Source of the DNA: Pseudomonas sp. PDM15
GTDB taxonomy: Bacteria; Pseudomonadota; Gammaproteobacteria; Pseudomonadales; Pseudomonadaceae
Length of the DNA: 64,000 nt
Assembly: GCF_014851565.1 (NCBI RefSeq)
Contig: NZ_JACVAA010000001.1
Span: 496,001 to 560,000, forward strand
Reading direction: 5' to 3'
Position 1 is the first letter of the stretch; each line of letters starts with the position of its first letter. Below the pieces are notes generated by a model that saw only the letters and a program-made list of their open reading frames with translations, ran no database searches and was not told the origin of the DNA. Both the position numbers and the translations under genes were made by a program. Positions 57,609 through 64,000 of this stretch are shown in pieces.

Positions 57609-58174
57609 GCCTTGAGCGCCTCGCCGATGGCATAGAAATGCCCGCCGGCCACATGGTGCAGGCTGCGCCAGGCTGGGTCGGCCTCCTCGAAGTGCCAGCG
57701 GCCGTCGCGGAACACGCGGTCGTCTGCCCAGGCGCCGACCACTTCGCCGATGAACAGGTCGTAGGTGTTCTGGTTGTGCGGCTCAGTGATCAGTTCGCAG
57801 GCCATCCAGGCCGAACAGCCTTGCACGAAGGGCAGGTCGTGGCCGGGCATGTCGAACAGCTCGACGCCGGCCTTGGCCAGCTTGTCCGGATCCTCCTTGA
57901 GGCTGTGGTTGCCGACCTGGTTGGTCAGCTGCAGCTGGGCGGCGGTGGGCACCTGGATGACGAAGCTGCCGCTGCGTTCGATCAGTTCGCGGGTGCGGGT
58001 GGCCTTGTCCAGCACCACGGTGAGCTTGGGTGGGGAGAAGTCGAGGACGCAGGCCCAGGCGGCGGCCATGACGTTGTCGACGCCGTCGTGGCGGGCGGAG
58101 ACCAGCACGGTTGGGCCGTGGTTGAGGAGGCGGTAGGCCTTGGCGAGGTCGACCTGCTTTTGGTGGGGATTCAT
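57605..58174 (-). CDS. flavin reductase family FMN-binding protein
   Basis: 189 residues from the ATG at 58174. FMN-binding split-barrel with GPTVLVSARHDGVDNVMAAAWACVLDFSPP and SFVIQVPTAAQLQLTNQVGNHS. Reduces free flavin with NAD(P)H or uses FMN itself. Lying within the cobalamin region, it could serve the corrin-cobalt reductase role (CobR-like); this is speculation from position, not sequence. Confidence 0.8.
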   Translation of the reverse strand: MNPHQKQVDLAKAYRLLNHGPTVLVSARHDGVDNVMAAAWACVLDFSPPKLTVVLDKATRTRELIERSGSFVIQVPTAAQLQLTNQVGNHSLKEDPDKLAKAGVELFDMPGHDLPFVQGCSAWMACELITEPHNQNTYDLFIGEVVGAWADDRVFRDGRWHFEEADPAWRSLHHVAGGHFYAIGEALKA

Positions 58175-58290
58175 GGGTGTTACTCCAGACTGCGAGATTG
58201 GGGTTGATGCTCGCTTGTGGGGCTGGGGTTCGGCAACTGCGTTGGCTTTCGGTTTGTGCGTTGGCCAGTTGCTGCGTTGGCTGGGGCAGT
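58175..58290. other. intergenic stretch without recognised gene
   Basis: About 115 bases with repeated GTTGGC words between the flavin reductase gene and the inverted repeat element. No gene or clear signal seen. Confidence 0.4.
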
Positions 58291-58544
58291 GGTTCCGCCC
58301 TGCTGGGCGGGTCCCTTTTGGCAAACGCCCGGATGGCCGGCCCCGCCAAAAGGAACCAAAAGGTCTTGCCCCCGCCATCCGGGTCTCGCTGCGCTCGACT
58401 TCCCTCACTCCATCATTGCTCCAGGGGCCCGCCGCGAAGGGCCATCCCTGGCCCATCGCGGCTCTCGCGGCATCCATGCCGCTCAACCCCTTACACAACG
58501 ATTCCGTTCGGCCTTCTGAAGGGGGCAGGGAGTTGCCTGAGGGC
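58291..58544. repeat. left copy of a non-coding repeat unit
   Basis: Contains, in order, an outer GGGCGG-type end, CCTTTTGG/CCAAAAGG hairpin, CATCCGGGTCT, ACTTCCCTCACTCC, GGGCC...CCCTGGCCC, CATCCATGCCGCTC and GGAGTTGCCTGAGGG. The right copy (58681-58952) has the same blocks in opposite orientation. Confidence 0.75.
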
Positions 58545-58680
58545 ACGATGCTGCTCCTGTAGGGTATTACTCGCCCGAAGGGCAGTACACCGTTCCGGTG
58601 TGGTGGGCTGCCTGCGGCGAGACCACCCTACGAAAGCGAGTCCTGCTAACTCCGTTCGGGCGCGCAGCGCTTAAAAGAAC
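58545..58680. repeat. centre of the inverted repeat pair
   Basis: A segment of 136 bases bounded by GTAGGGT (58559) and ACCCTAC (58627-58633), rich in short hairpins (CGCCCGAAGGGC-like). No coding evidence. Confidence 0.5.
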
Positions 58681-58952
58681 CCTCAAGCAACTCGGAACCG
58701 AATCCCCGTCAGGAGGCCGAGTGGAGGTGTTGCGCAGGGGGACGAGCCGCATGGATGCGGCGAGAGGACTAGGCGTCTCCGCTTAAAGGGCCAGGGACGG
58801 CCCTTGTAAGCCGGCCCCCGGAGCGGCACCGGAGCGAGGGAAGTCTGGCCGTAGGCCAGACCCGGATGCCGGGCGCGCTTTCTCTTTGGTTACTTTCTCT
58901 TTCGCGCGAGCAAAGAGAAAGTGACTCGCCGTAAGGGCGAAAAGCGATGTGG
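58681..58952. repeat. right copy of the non-coding repeat unit, inverted
   Basis: On the minus strand it reads: CGCCCTTACGGCG end, CTTTCTCTTTG hairpin, CATCCGGGTCT, ACTTCCCTCGCTCC, GGGCC...CCCTGGCCC, CATCCATGCGGCTC and GAGTTGCTTGAGGG, matching the left copy block by block. Tiny ORFs in this element are considered spurious. Confidence 0.75.
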
Positions 58953-58969
58953 TGCTAAACGCACATGCT

Positions 58970-59983
58970 TCAAACCGATTGAGCGTTAACCCTGAATTGA
59001 CGAGGTTCTAGTGCACAAACGGGGGAGAACCCTGTGGCCTTCTTAAACGACATGTTGTGTATGAAATTCTTCATGGAGTCTGAAGGATCAATCGCATCCA
59101 GATTCAGTACATCCAGAGTCTTGCGTGAAATGGCAACGCTAAGCAGTGGCATTTCCTCAAGGTGACCTGACGCAGAGTTCAGTAATCGATCACTTGCAGT
59201 CACGATCACTAGCTCGTCCGGGAGTATTGCAAGCAGCTCGCGTCCTACCCTCAGAGCACAGCTGCATACGTAGTCTTGAAGCAACTCATTAAAGCGACTG
59301 ACCGGCATCTTCTTAGTAGAAAGCTTTCCGCTTTGTAGAAGGCTCTTAATTTCCGAAGGAATAACTCGCTCACCGTGGACATTAAGCACAGCCTCCACCA
59401 AGCCGTTTGGGTGAACAGTAAACTTAATGGAAGAGCCGAGCATCGAGATGTCTTCGAAGGGGTGAAGTAACTCAATTGCCTCGATCTTGGCAGCGAGATC
59501 GTGCTTCAACAAACGCTCAGCTAAGACCTTATCGGAGCTCCAATCAGCATGCTCGGCCTGCCACGCTTTCACAGCTTCTTCATACCACTGGGTATCTAGA
59601 GCCTTTGCCAGTTCGACTTTGTGAGAAAGCTTATTGAGCTGTCGTTTTTGTAGCTTCAGTAAGCGGGCAAAAATACTAGGCTGATAGCTTTCGAGTTTTG
59701 CCTTTGCGGCAATTTCATTGACTGGCTGCATCACAGGGCATAACGGCTCTATACGCTCAGCACATGCTGCCCAATCGATCCTTTCGGCACTTTCACGATG
59801 AACGGAAAGCAAAACCTCGATGTGATTGTCGTAAACCTCAACTTCGTAGGCGGCCTGTTCTAGGGCCTCCATTTTCGCGAACTCTTTGCGACGCTTTTCC
59901 AGCTCGCGCTGCCGACGTTGAGAGTCGCGTTCTGCTCGACGAGAAGCGGCCTGCATCGACCGCAGCGTACCCTTCCACCCCAT
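58970..59983 (-). CDS. lower-GC gene of unknown function
   Basis: 337 residues from the ATG at 59983, with GAGAGG ahead; a longer form to 60055 is possible. N-terminal basic coiled-coil (about 5-45), then a helical part and a C-terminal mixed domain with LLAILPDELVIVTASDRLLN and VAISRKTLDVLNLDAIDPSDSM. No known family recognised. Its base and codon use is clearly more AT-rich than neighbours and it abuts the repeat element, which suggests acquisition by transfer. Confidence 0.7.
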   Translation of the reverse strand: MGWKGTLRSMQAASRRAERDSQRRQRELEKRRKEFAKMEALEQAAYEVEVYDNHIEVLLSVHRESAERIDWAACAERIEPLCPVMQPVNEIAAKAKLESYQPSIFARLLKLQKRQLNKLSHKVELAKALDTQWYEEAVKAWQAEHADWSSDKVLAERLLKHDLAAKIEAIELLHPFEDISMLGSSIKFTVHPNGLVEAVLNVHGERVIPSEIKSLLQSGKLSTKKMPVSRFNELLQDYVCSCALRVGRELLAILPDELVIVTASDRLLNSASGHLEEMPLLSVAISRKTLDVLNLDAIDPSDSMKNFIHNMSFKKATGFSPVCALEPRQFRVNAQSV

Positions 59984-60113
59984 AAAGATCCCTCTCGAAA
60001 ATGCGTAGCCACTGTGGTGGCCATCATAGTGGTGGCACATCCAAAGGCTGTCCATAGGGTGACTAAAATCTGGATGCCGAACGGCGGAAATGCTGCGCTA
60101 TTTCGACTGCCTC
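59984..60113. other. short gap between unknown gene and cobF
   Basis: 130 bases, with a GTGGTGGCC / TAGTGGTGGCAC imperfect repeat near 60015-60035. Nothing else recognised; could contain the left junction of inserted DNA. Confidence 0.35.
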
Positions 60114-60881
60114 TCAGTCCCGAGTTGCTCCACTCTTGTGTAGCAAGTAGCTATCCATAATCCACCCATTCCTCTCCCGCGCATCCGCGCGAGTCGCCGC
60201 AATCCGCTCTGCCACCTCATCCAGCGCCCCAGCAATCAAAATCTCATCCGCCGTCCCCACATACGCCCCCCAATAGATATGCAGCCCCTGCCCAACAAAC
60301 CGTAGGTAGGTGTCCTTGGCGTCGAGCATCACTGCCACGCTGTCCACGCCTTGCGGCCAGCCCTCGGCCAGCAGGCGGCCGGTGGTGATTTCCACGGCGC
60401 GGCCGATCTGGTTCAGCGGTACGCGGTGGCGAGCGGTAAGGGCCTGCAGGCTGGTGATGCCGGGGATCACGTCGTAGGTGAGGTCGCTGCGCGCGGTGGC
60501 GATGGATTCGATGATGCGGATGCTGCTGTCGTACAGCGAAGGGTCGCCCCAGGCCATGAAGGCGGCCGTCTCGCCATCGCTCATCTGCTCGTCGATCAGC
60601 TGCTCGAACACCGCCTGCTTGTCGCGGTTCAGCTCGTCCACGCTGGCGCGGTAGTCGGCGGCGTCGCGCTCGCGTTCCGGCTGCTGGCCTTCGGCGAAGC
60701 GTGGGCTGTGGTCACCCAGGAAGCGCTCGCAGATTTCCCGACGCAGGGCGTTGAGCTTGTGTTTGGCCGGGCCCTTGTCCATCAGGAATATCACGTCACT
60801 GCGGCGCAGGGCCTTGATCGCCTGTTGGGTGATGTAGTCCGGGTCGCCGGCGCCGATGCCGACCAGCAGCAGTTCTTTCAT
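60114..60881 (-). CDS. cobF: precorrin-6A synthase (deacetylating), CobF
   Basis: 255 residues. Class III methyltransferase opening KELLLVGIGAGDPDYITQQAIKAL with YDVIPGITSLQALTARHRVPLN and TTGRLLAEGWP, typical of CobF, which adds the C1 methyl and removes acetyl in the aerobic route. Start overlaps the chelatase D-domain gene stop by four bases, giving chelatase-cobF coupling. So the C1 step is by CobF rather than CbiD. Confidence 0.92.
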   Translation of the reverse strand: MKELLLVGIGAGDPDYITQQAIKALRRSDVIFLMDKGPAKHKLNALRREICERFLGDHSPRFAEGQQPERERDAADYRASVDELNRDKQAVFEQLIDEQMSDGETAAFMAWGDPSLYDSSIRIIESIATARSDLTYDVIPGITSLQALTARHRVPLNQIGRAVEITTGRLLAEGWPQGVDSVAVMLDAKDTYLRFVGQGLHIYWGAYVGTADEILIAGALDEVAERIAATRADARERNGWIMDSYLLHKSGATRD

Positions 60882-61642
60882 GGTCTGTTCCAGGTGGGCG
60901 CGCGACTCAGGGCCAGTTCGTCGATATGGTGGTAGTCGGCGCCCAGCTCAAAGGCCAGCTGGCGGGCGCGACCGAGGCGGATGGGCGCGCGCTCGATGTC
61001 CAGCAGCAGGCTGGTGCAGGGGAGTGCGGTAAGCCGCGACCAGTCGCGTAGGCGGCCGTCGGTGAGCAGCAGCAGGCGTTGCTGTTCGCCTGGCTTGTGG
61101 CGTTGCCGACGCAGCAGCCAGGGCGTGGCCAATTGCAGTGCTTCGATGACCGGGGTGCCGCCGCCGGCGCCGAGCTGCAGCAGCCAGGTGTGTAGCTCAG
61201 GCGATGCCTTCTGTCCTTGCCATAGCCAGCGTGGCTGCGCGCCGCCGGCTTCGAGCACGGCGAGGCGTGCGCGCTGGCGATAGGCGCTGGTGAACAGCTC
61301 GGCGAGCAGGCCCTTGGCCTGGGCCAGGGCGCCATGCCGACGGGTACTGGCCGAGGCATCGACTATCACCAGCCACAGCTCACCGGGGCGCAGGCGGCGG
61401 GCGTGCCAGCGCAGTTCGGCGCGGCAGCGTGGTCGGCCGTGGGAGAGGGTCGTCGGCCAGTCGATGCGCGTAGGCGTGCCGGTGCCGCGTGCGCCGCTGC
61501 GTCCGCCTTGGGCCTGGCCGGGTTGGGGGAGGGCATCCGCGCCTGGGGCCTGGCGCGGGCGGATGCTCAGGGCTTTTTTGGCCAGCTCGGTGGCTCGCGC
61601 CGATCGCCGACGGCCACGGCCTGCGGCGGCAGTGCGCCCCAC
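60878..61642 (-). CDS. chlD: cobaltochelatase D-type subunit part (von Willebrand A domain)
   Basis: Open frame of 254 codons if begun at a GTG at 61642, but without a convincing start site; only the region after 61573 is a recognisable domain. The VWA domain has DASAST (95-99, metal site DxSxS), GAGGGTPVIEALQLA and LLLTDGRLRD. Together with the I gene it would be the medium subunit of a CobN-type chelatase. Expression is probably by -1 frameshifting from the I gene (see site at 61533-61579), giving a 562-residue I-D fusion. Overlaps cobF by four bases. Confidence 0.82.
   Translation of the reverse strand: MGRTAAAGRGRRRSARATELAKKALSIRPRQAPGADALPQPGQAQGGRSGARGTGTPTRIDWPTTLSHGRPRCRAELRWHARRLRPGELWLVIVDASASTRRHGALAQAKGLLAELFTSAYRQRARLAVLEAGGAQPRWLWQGQKASPELHTWLLQLGAGGGTPVIEALQLATPWLLRRQRHKPGEQQRLLLLTDGRLRDWSRLTALPCTSLLLDIERAPIRLGRARQLAFELGADYHHIDELALSRAPTWNRP
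61533..61579 (-). promoter_or_regulatory. predicted programmed -1 ribosomal frameshift signal
   Basis: On the minus strand, the I-gene frame reads CCA-AAA-AAG-CCC-TGA, so the slippery heptamer A-AAA-AAG (61579-61573) is in frame. After a six-base spacer (61572-61567, which includes the stop), a stem with GCATCC + GCGCC paired to GGCGC + GGATGC (61566-61533, four-base bulge) follows. The -1 frame continues GCC-CTG-AGC into the D gene. These are the classic parts of a -1 frameshift site. Confidence 0.85.
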
Positions 61643-62565
61643 TGGCCTTCGCCCTGATCCTGTTGCGAGGGCTGTTGTTCCGACGGATTTGGCGCTGGTG
61701 GCTGGCTCGCGAGCGGCGTGTGTTCACGGCGGCGATGGGCGAGAACGAAGGGCTCCAGGGCGTCGATATCCTGCGCTTCGATCCGGCTCGCGCCACGCCA
61801 GGCGGCATGGGCGCGGGCGCCGCGCAGCCACACCAGGTCGGCGCGCAGGCCGTCCACGGCGGCGGCGAAGCAGCGCTGGGCGATGGCGTGCAGGCTGGCG
61901 TCGTCCAGCGGGATGTCGCTCAGGCGCAGGCGAGCTTTGACGCAGCGCTGGCGTAGGGCGTCCTGTTCGTTCTGCCACTGAGCGAGGAAGGCTTCGGGGG
62001 CGTCGTCGAAGGCCAGGCGGCGGCGGACGATCTCCGCGCGCTGTGCCGGCTCGGGTGCGCCGCCGAGCTGCACCTTGAGGCCGAAGCGGTCGAGCAGCTG
62101 CGGGCGCAGCTCGCCTTCCTCGGGGTTCATGGTGCCGATCAGTACGAAGCGCGCCGGGTGGCTGTGCGACAGGCCATCGCGTTCGATGTGGTTGGTGCCG
62201 CTGGACGCCACGTCGAGCAGCAGGTCCACCAGGTGATCGGGCAGCAGGTTTACCTCATCGACGTAGAGCACGCCGCCATGGGCGTTGGCCAGCACCCCGG
62301 GGGAGAAGCGCACGCGGCCCTCGCCGAGCGCGGCATCCAGGTCGAGGGTGCCGACGATGCGTTCCTCGCTGGCGCCCAGCGGCAGGGTGACGAAGCGCCC
62401 GCCGTCGAGCAGGTCGGCCACGCCGCGCGCCAGGGTGGACTTGGCCATGCCGCGGGGGCCTTCGATCAGCACGCCGCCCAGGGCCGGGTCGATGGCGGCC
62501 AGGCACAGCGCCAGCTTGAGCTCGTCGGCGGCCACCACGGCGGCCAGGGGGAAATGGGGCTGCAT
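61567..62565 (-). CDS. chlI: cobaltochelatase I-type AAA+ subunit
   Basis: 332 residues. Walker A GPRGMAKST (36-44), Walker B GVLYVDEVNLL (98-108), TNHIERDGLSHSHPARFVLIGTMNPEEGELRPQLLDRFG. A C-terminal Gln/Pro-rich linker (about 285-318) resembles the linker that joins the I and D parts in ChlD proteins. Ends two codons after the slippery site. Together with CobN (not in this window) it would insert cobalt into hydrogenobyrinic acid diamide. Confidence 0.9.
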   Translation of the reverse strand: MQPHFPLAAVVAADELKLALCLAAIDPALGGVLIEGPRGMAKSTLARGVADLLDGGRFVTLPLGASEERIVGTLDLDAALGEGRVRFSPGVLANAHGGVLYVDEVNLLPDHLVDLLLDVASSGTNHIERDGLSHSHPARFVLIGTMNPEEGELRPQLLDRFGLKVQLGGAPEPAQRAEIVRRRLAFDDAPEAFLAQWQNEQDALRQRCVKARLRLSDIPLDDASLHAIAQRCFAAAVDGLRADLVWLRGARAHAAWRGASRIEAQDIDALEPFVLAHRRREHTPLASQPPAPNPSEQQPSQQDQGEGQWGALPPQAVAVGDRREPPSWPKKP

Positions 62566-62586
62566 GGCGTTACCTCAGGGCAAGGG

Positions 62587-62616
62587 TTGAAGTTGAATGG
62601 GGCGATCGGTTAGCGT
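62587..62616 (+). promoter_or_regulatory. weak candidate promoter of the leader transcript
   Basis: TTGAAG (62587-62592) and TAGCGT (62611-62616), spacing 18, only half matching the sigma-70 consensus. Start would be near 62623, a few bases before the leader's ribosome site. Confidence 0.3.
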
Positions 62617-62641
62617 GGCAACCATCATTTTGGAGATCAGC

Positions 62642-62770
62642 ATGTCGTCTCGTCCTTCCCTGAACCGCCTCGTTCGCTCCGCCGCTGTCGGCGTCGCTGG
62701 CGTACGCGCGCAGGTCGAGGCCGTCGCTTATTTCTTTTACGGGTATTGGTTTAGCCGACGGCGCGCCTGA
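62642..62770 (+). CDS. leader peptide 1, aromatic-codon rich (attenuator)
   Basis: 42-residue ORF with GGAG eight bases before the ATG. Residues 30-37 are YFFYGYWF, so seven of eight codons are Tyr, Phe or Trp (62729-62752), followed by SRRRA and stop. The open frame is terminated 50 bases before a rho-independent terminator. Such a peptide has little use except to sense charging of aromatic tRNAs by ribosome pausing. Confidence 0.78.
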   Translation: MSSRPSLNRLVRSAAVGVAGVRAQVEAVAYFFYGYWFSRRRA

Positions 62771-62832
62771 TACCCCACAGGCGCCCCAGAGCAAAGGGTC
62801 GCCACCAGCCAGTTTCACGAAACCCCGGTCGG
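62755..62832 (+). promoter_or_regulatory. possible antiterminator pairing in the leader
   Basis: CCGACGG (62755-62761), just after the aromatic codons, can pair with CCGGTCGG (62825-62832, the 5' arm of the terminator) with one bulged base. A ribosome stalled at the aromatic codons leaves it free; one at the stop codon would cover it. A competing hairpin GCGCCTG/CAGGCGC (62763-62784) overlaps the stop codon. Pairing inferred by hand, not computed. Confidence 0.5.
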
Positions 62833-62856
62833 CCTCCCGACCGGGGTTTTTGTTTT
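62819..62856 (+). terminator. rho-independent terminator (attenuator)
   Basis: AACCCCGGTCGG (62821-62832) and CCGACCGGGGTT (62837-62848) pair around a four-base loop, with TTTTTGTTTTT after. It lies inside the transcript leader, between leader ORF 1 and the synthase gene, which only makes sense if read-through is regulated. Confidence 0.93.
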
Positions 62857-63037
62857 TCCGGCCCACAAGGCCAACAACCAGCGCCTGCCGCTGGATGAGC
62901 GAGCTAGAGCCAGGCAAGGCGGCGGCCGGTGAGGAAGCGCAGTGTACGAGTGGTACATGAGCATTCCGAACCAACGCCAACGCAGCCTGGCCGACGCGCA
63001 GCCATTCAGCGCAGGTGAGAACACAGAGGATCGAAAC

Positions 63038-63139
63038 ATGACCGCTTACACCGCCTATTACCGCAGCTACCGCAACTCCGCCTGGCGATTTAGCAGCGCT
63101 GCCGCGCACCTCCGAGAATCCAGTCGAACACCCAGATAG
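63038..63139 (+). CDS. leader peptide 2, tyrosine-rich (possible)
   Basis: 33-residue ORF with AGAGGA eight bases before the ATG. Begins MTAYTAYYRSYRNSAWRF: four Tyr, one Trp and one Phe in the first 18 codons. Ends 45 bases before the DAHP synthase ATG. A GCGTGGC/GCCACGC hairpin (63148-63166) lies between. May give a second, translational level of control or be a chance ORF. Confidence 0.5.
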   Translation: MTAYTAYYRSYRNSAWRFSSAAAHLRESSRTPR

Positions 63140-63184
63140 CGCGCCGCGCGTGGCATGAGGCCACGCCGGGCGAGGACCACCGCC

Positions 63185-64000
63185 ATGAATGCTTCCGTTA
63201 CCGCTCTGCGCACACAAGCCGTGCCGCCATCCACCACTCGCCGCCGCGTAACGCCGCTGCCGAGCCCCATTGATCTGCGCCAGCGCCTGCCGCTGTCTGC
63301 CGCTCTCGCCAACCAGGTTCACACCCAGCGTGAGGCCATCCGCGCCGTGCTCGACGGCTCCGACTCGCGCCTGCTGGTCGTCGTCGGCCCCTGTTCCCTG
63401 CACGATCCGATTTCCGCCCTGGAATACGCCGACCGCCTGGCCGCACTGGCTCCCGAGGTGAGCGACCAGCTGCTGCTGGTGATGCGCGCCTACGTCGAGA
63501 AGCCGCGCACCACCATTGGCTGGAAGGGCCTGGTGTACGACCCGCAACTGGACGGCAGTGGCGACATGGCCGGCGGCCTGGAACTGTCGCGCCGGCTGAT
63601 GTTGGCCATGCTCGAACGCGGCCTGCCGGTGGCCACCGAGCTGCTGCAGCCGCTGGTGGCCGGCTACTTCGACGACCTGCTGGGCTGGGCCGCCATCGGT
63701 GCACGCACCAGCGAGTCGCAGGTGCACCGCGAGCTGGCCAGCGGCCTGGATGTGCCGGTGGGCTTCAAGAACGGTACCGATGGCAGCCTGTCCATTGCCT
63801 GCGACGCCATGCGTTCGGCAGCGCACCCGCATCAGCACTTCGGCGTGGACGACCTGGGCCGCCCGGCGCTGGTCGAGACCGATGGCAACCCGGACACCCA
63901 CCTGGTGCTGCGCGGCGGCCACAGCGGGCCGAACCATGATGCGGCCAGCGTGGCCGTGGCGCGGGCGAGCCTGGAGAAGCAGGGCATCGCCGCGCGGATC
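63185..64000 (+). CDS. 3-deoxy-7-phosphoheptulonate (DAHP) synthase, 3' end outside window
   Basis: 272 residues visible from the ATG at 63185, GAGGA ahead. Class I aldolase-type AroA features: VVGPCSLHDP, RAYVEKPRTTIGWKGL, ATELLQP, AIGARTSESQVHRE, GFKNGTDGS and LRGGHSGPNHD. First enzyme of the shikimate pathway. The visible sequence cannot tell whether this isozyme responds to Tyr, Phe or Trp. The aromatic leader upstream suggests attenuation by aromatic amino acids. In P. aeruginosa, as recalled, cobN lies beyond this gene. Confidence 0.93.
   Translation, partial: MNASVTALRTQAVPPSTTRRRVTPLPSPIDLRQRLPLSAALANQVHTQREAIRAVLDGSDSRLLVVVGPCSLHDPISALEYADRLAALAPEVSDQLLLVMRAYVEKPRTTIGWKGLVYDPQLDGSGDMAGGLELSRRLMLAMLERGLPVATELLQPLVAGYFDDLLGWAAIGARTSESQVHRELASGLDVPVGFKNGTDGSLSIACDAMRSAAHPHQHFGVDDLGRPALVETDGNPDTHLVLRGGHSGPNHDAASVAVARASLEKQGIAARI

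Noticed and set aside
58140..58752. Short ORFs within the inverted repeat element
   Set aside because: They overlap the repeat copies, lack ribosome sites and known domains, and read like spurious proteins annotated in such elements.
60114..60881. Initial suspicion that the C1-methylation gene (CbiD or CobF) was missing
   Set aside because: cobK directly follows cobL with no cbiD between, but CobF was found at 60114-60881 beside the chelatase genes, so the step is covered.

Overview
The window is high-GC, densely coded gammaproteobacterial chromosome. Gene content points to Pseudomonas (wider P. aeruginosa/P. mendocina/P. oleovorans neighbourhood): an icp-like inhibitor, an AsrA-type Lon protease and a PruR-like AraC regulator sit together as I recall them in P. 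aeruginosa (PA0778-PA0780), and the CobN-type chelatase I/D genes lie beside a DAHP synthase as in PA2941-PA2943. I saw no rRNA, tRNA, CRISPR array or complete insertion sequence. The species is inferred from recall only.

Layout. 1-9.8 kb: housekeeping genes (enoyl reductase-like MDR enzyme, periplasmic solute-binding protein, pseudouridine synthase, PQQ sugar dehydrogenase, LtaS-like transferase, CvfB, thioesterase, cmoAB, lipoprotein). 9.9-19.3 kb: diguanylate cyclase, YhhN, then icp-asrA-pruR, a sulfurtransferase, a PlsC acyltransferase and an SMP-30-like protein. 19.4-30 kb: rnd-ycgL-hydroxyacid dehydrogenase-ycgN, a zinc peptidase, small lipoproteins, HNH nuclease, PtrB-type peptidase, HIT protein, YafJ and DUF2937. 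30-36.5 kb: thioesterase, MoxR/VWA pair, GFA protein, DUF748 protein, cysK, DMT exporter. 36.6-44 kb: probable catabolic cluster (porin, secreted amidohydrolase, LysR, amidohydrolase-2, acyl-CoA ligase, CaiB CoA-transferase). 44-47.7 kb: sprT, two tandem Yip1 proteins, a DnaJ-related protein and ttcA.

47.7-62.6 kb holds an aerobic-type cobalamin pathway. A ferredoxin-like gene, cobK and cobL overlap on the minus strand. They diverge, across a cobalamin riboswitch, from cobG-cobH-cobI-cobJ on the plus strand, where CobJ is fused to CbiG. cobF and the chelatase D- and I-type genes follow on the minus strand. Between the two blocks lie an AbiE-type toxin-antitoxin pair, an alpha/beta hydrolase, a flavin reductase, two inverted copies of a non-coding repeat, and a lower-GC gene of unknown function.

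Two regulatory structures stand out. The chelatase I gene ends in an A-AAA-AAG slippery heptamer in the zero frame, two codons before its stop. A strong hairpin follows 6 nt downstream, and the -1 frame leads straight into the D (von Willebrand) gene. This is a well-formed programmed -1 frameshift signal predicted to make both chelatase subunits from one start. At the right end, the DAHP synthase gene is preceded by a 42-codon leader with seven aromatic codons in eight, then a rho-independent terminator and a possible antiterminator. A second small ORF rich in Tyr, with Trp and Phe, follows. Together these suggest attenuation control of aromatic amino acid synthesis.
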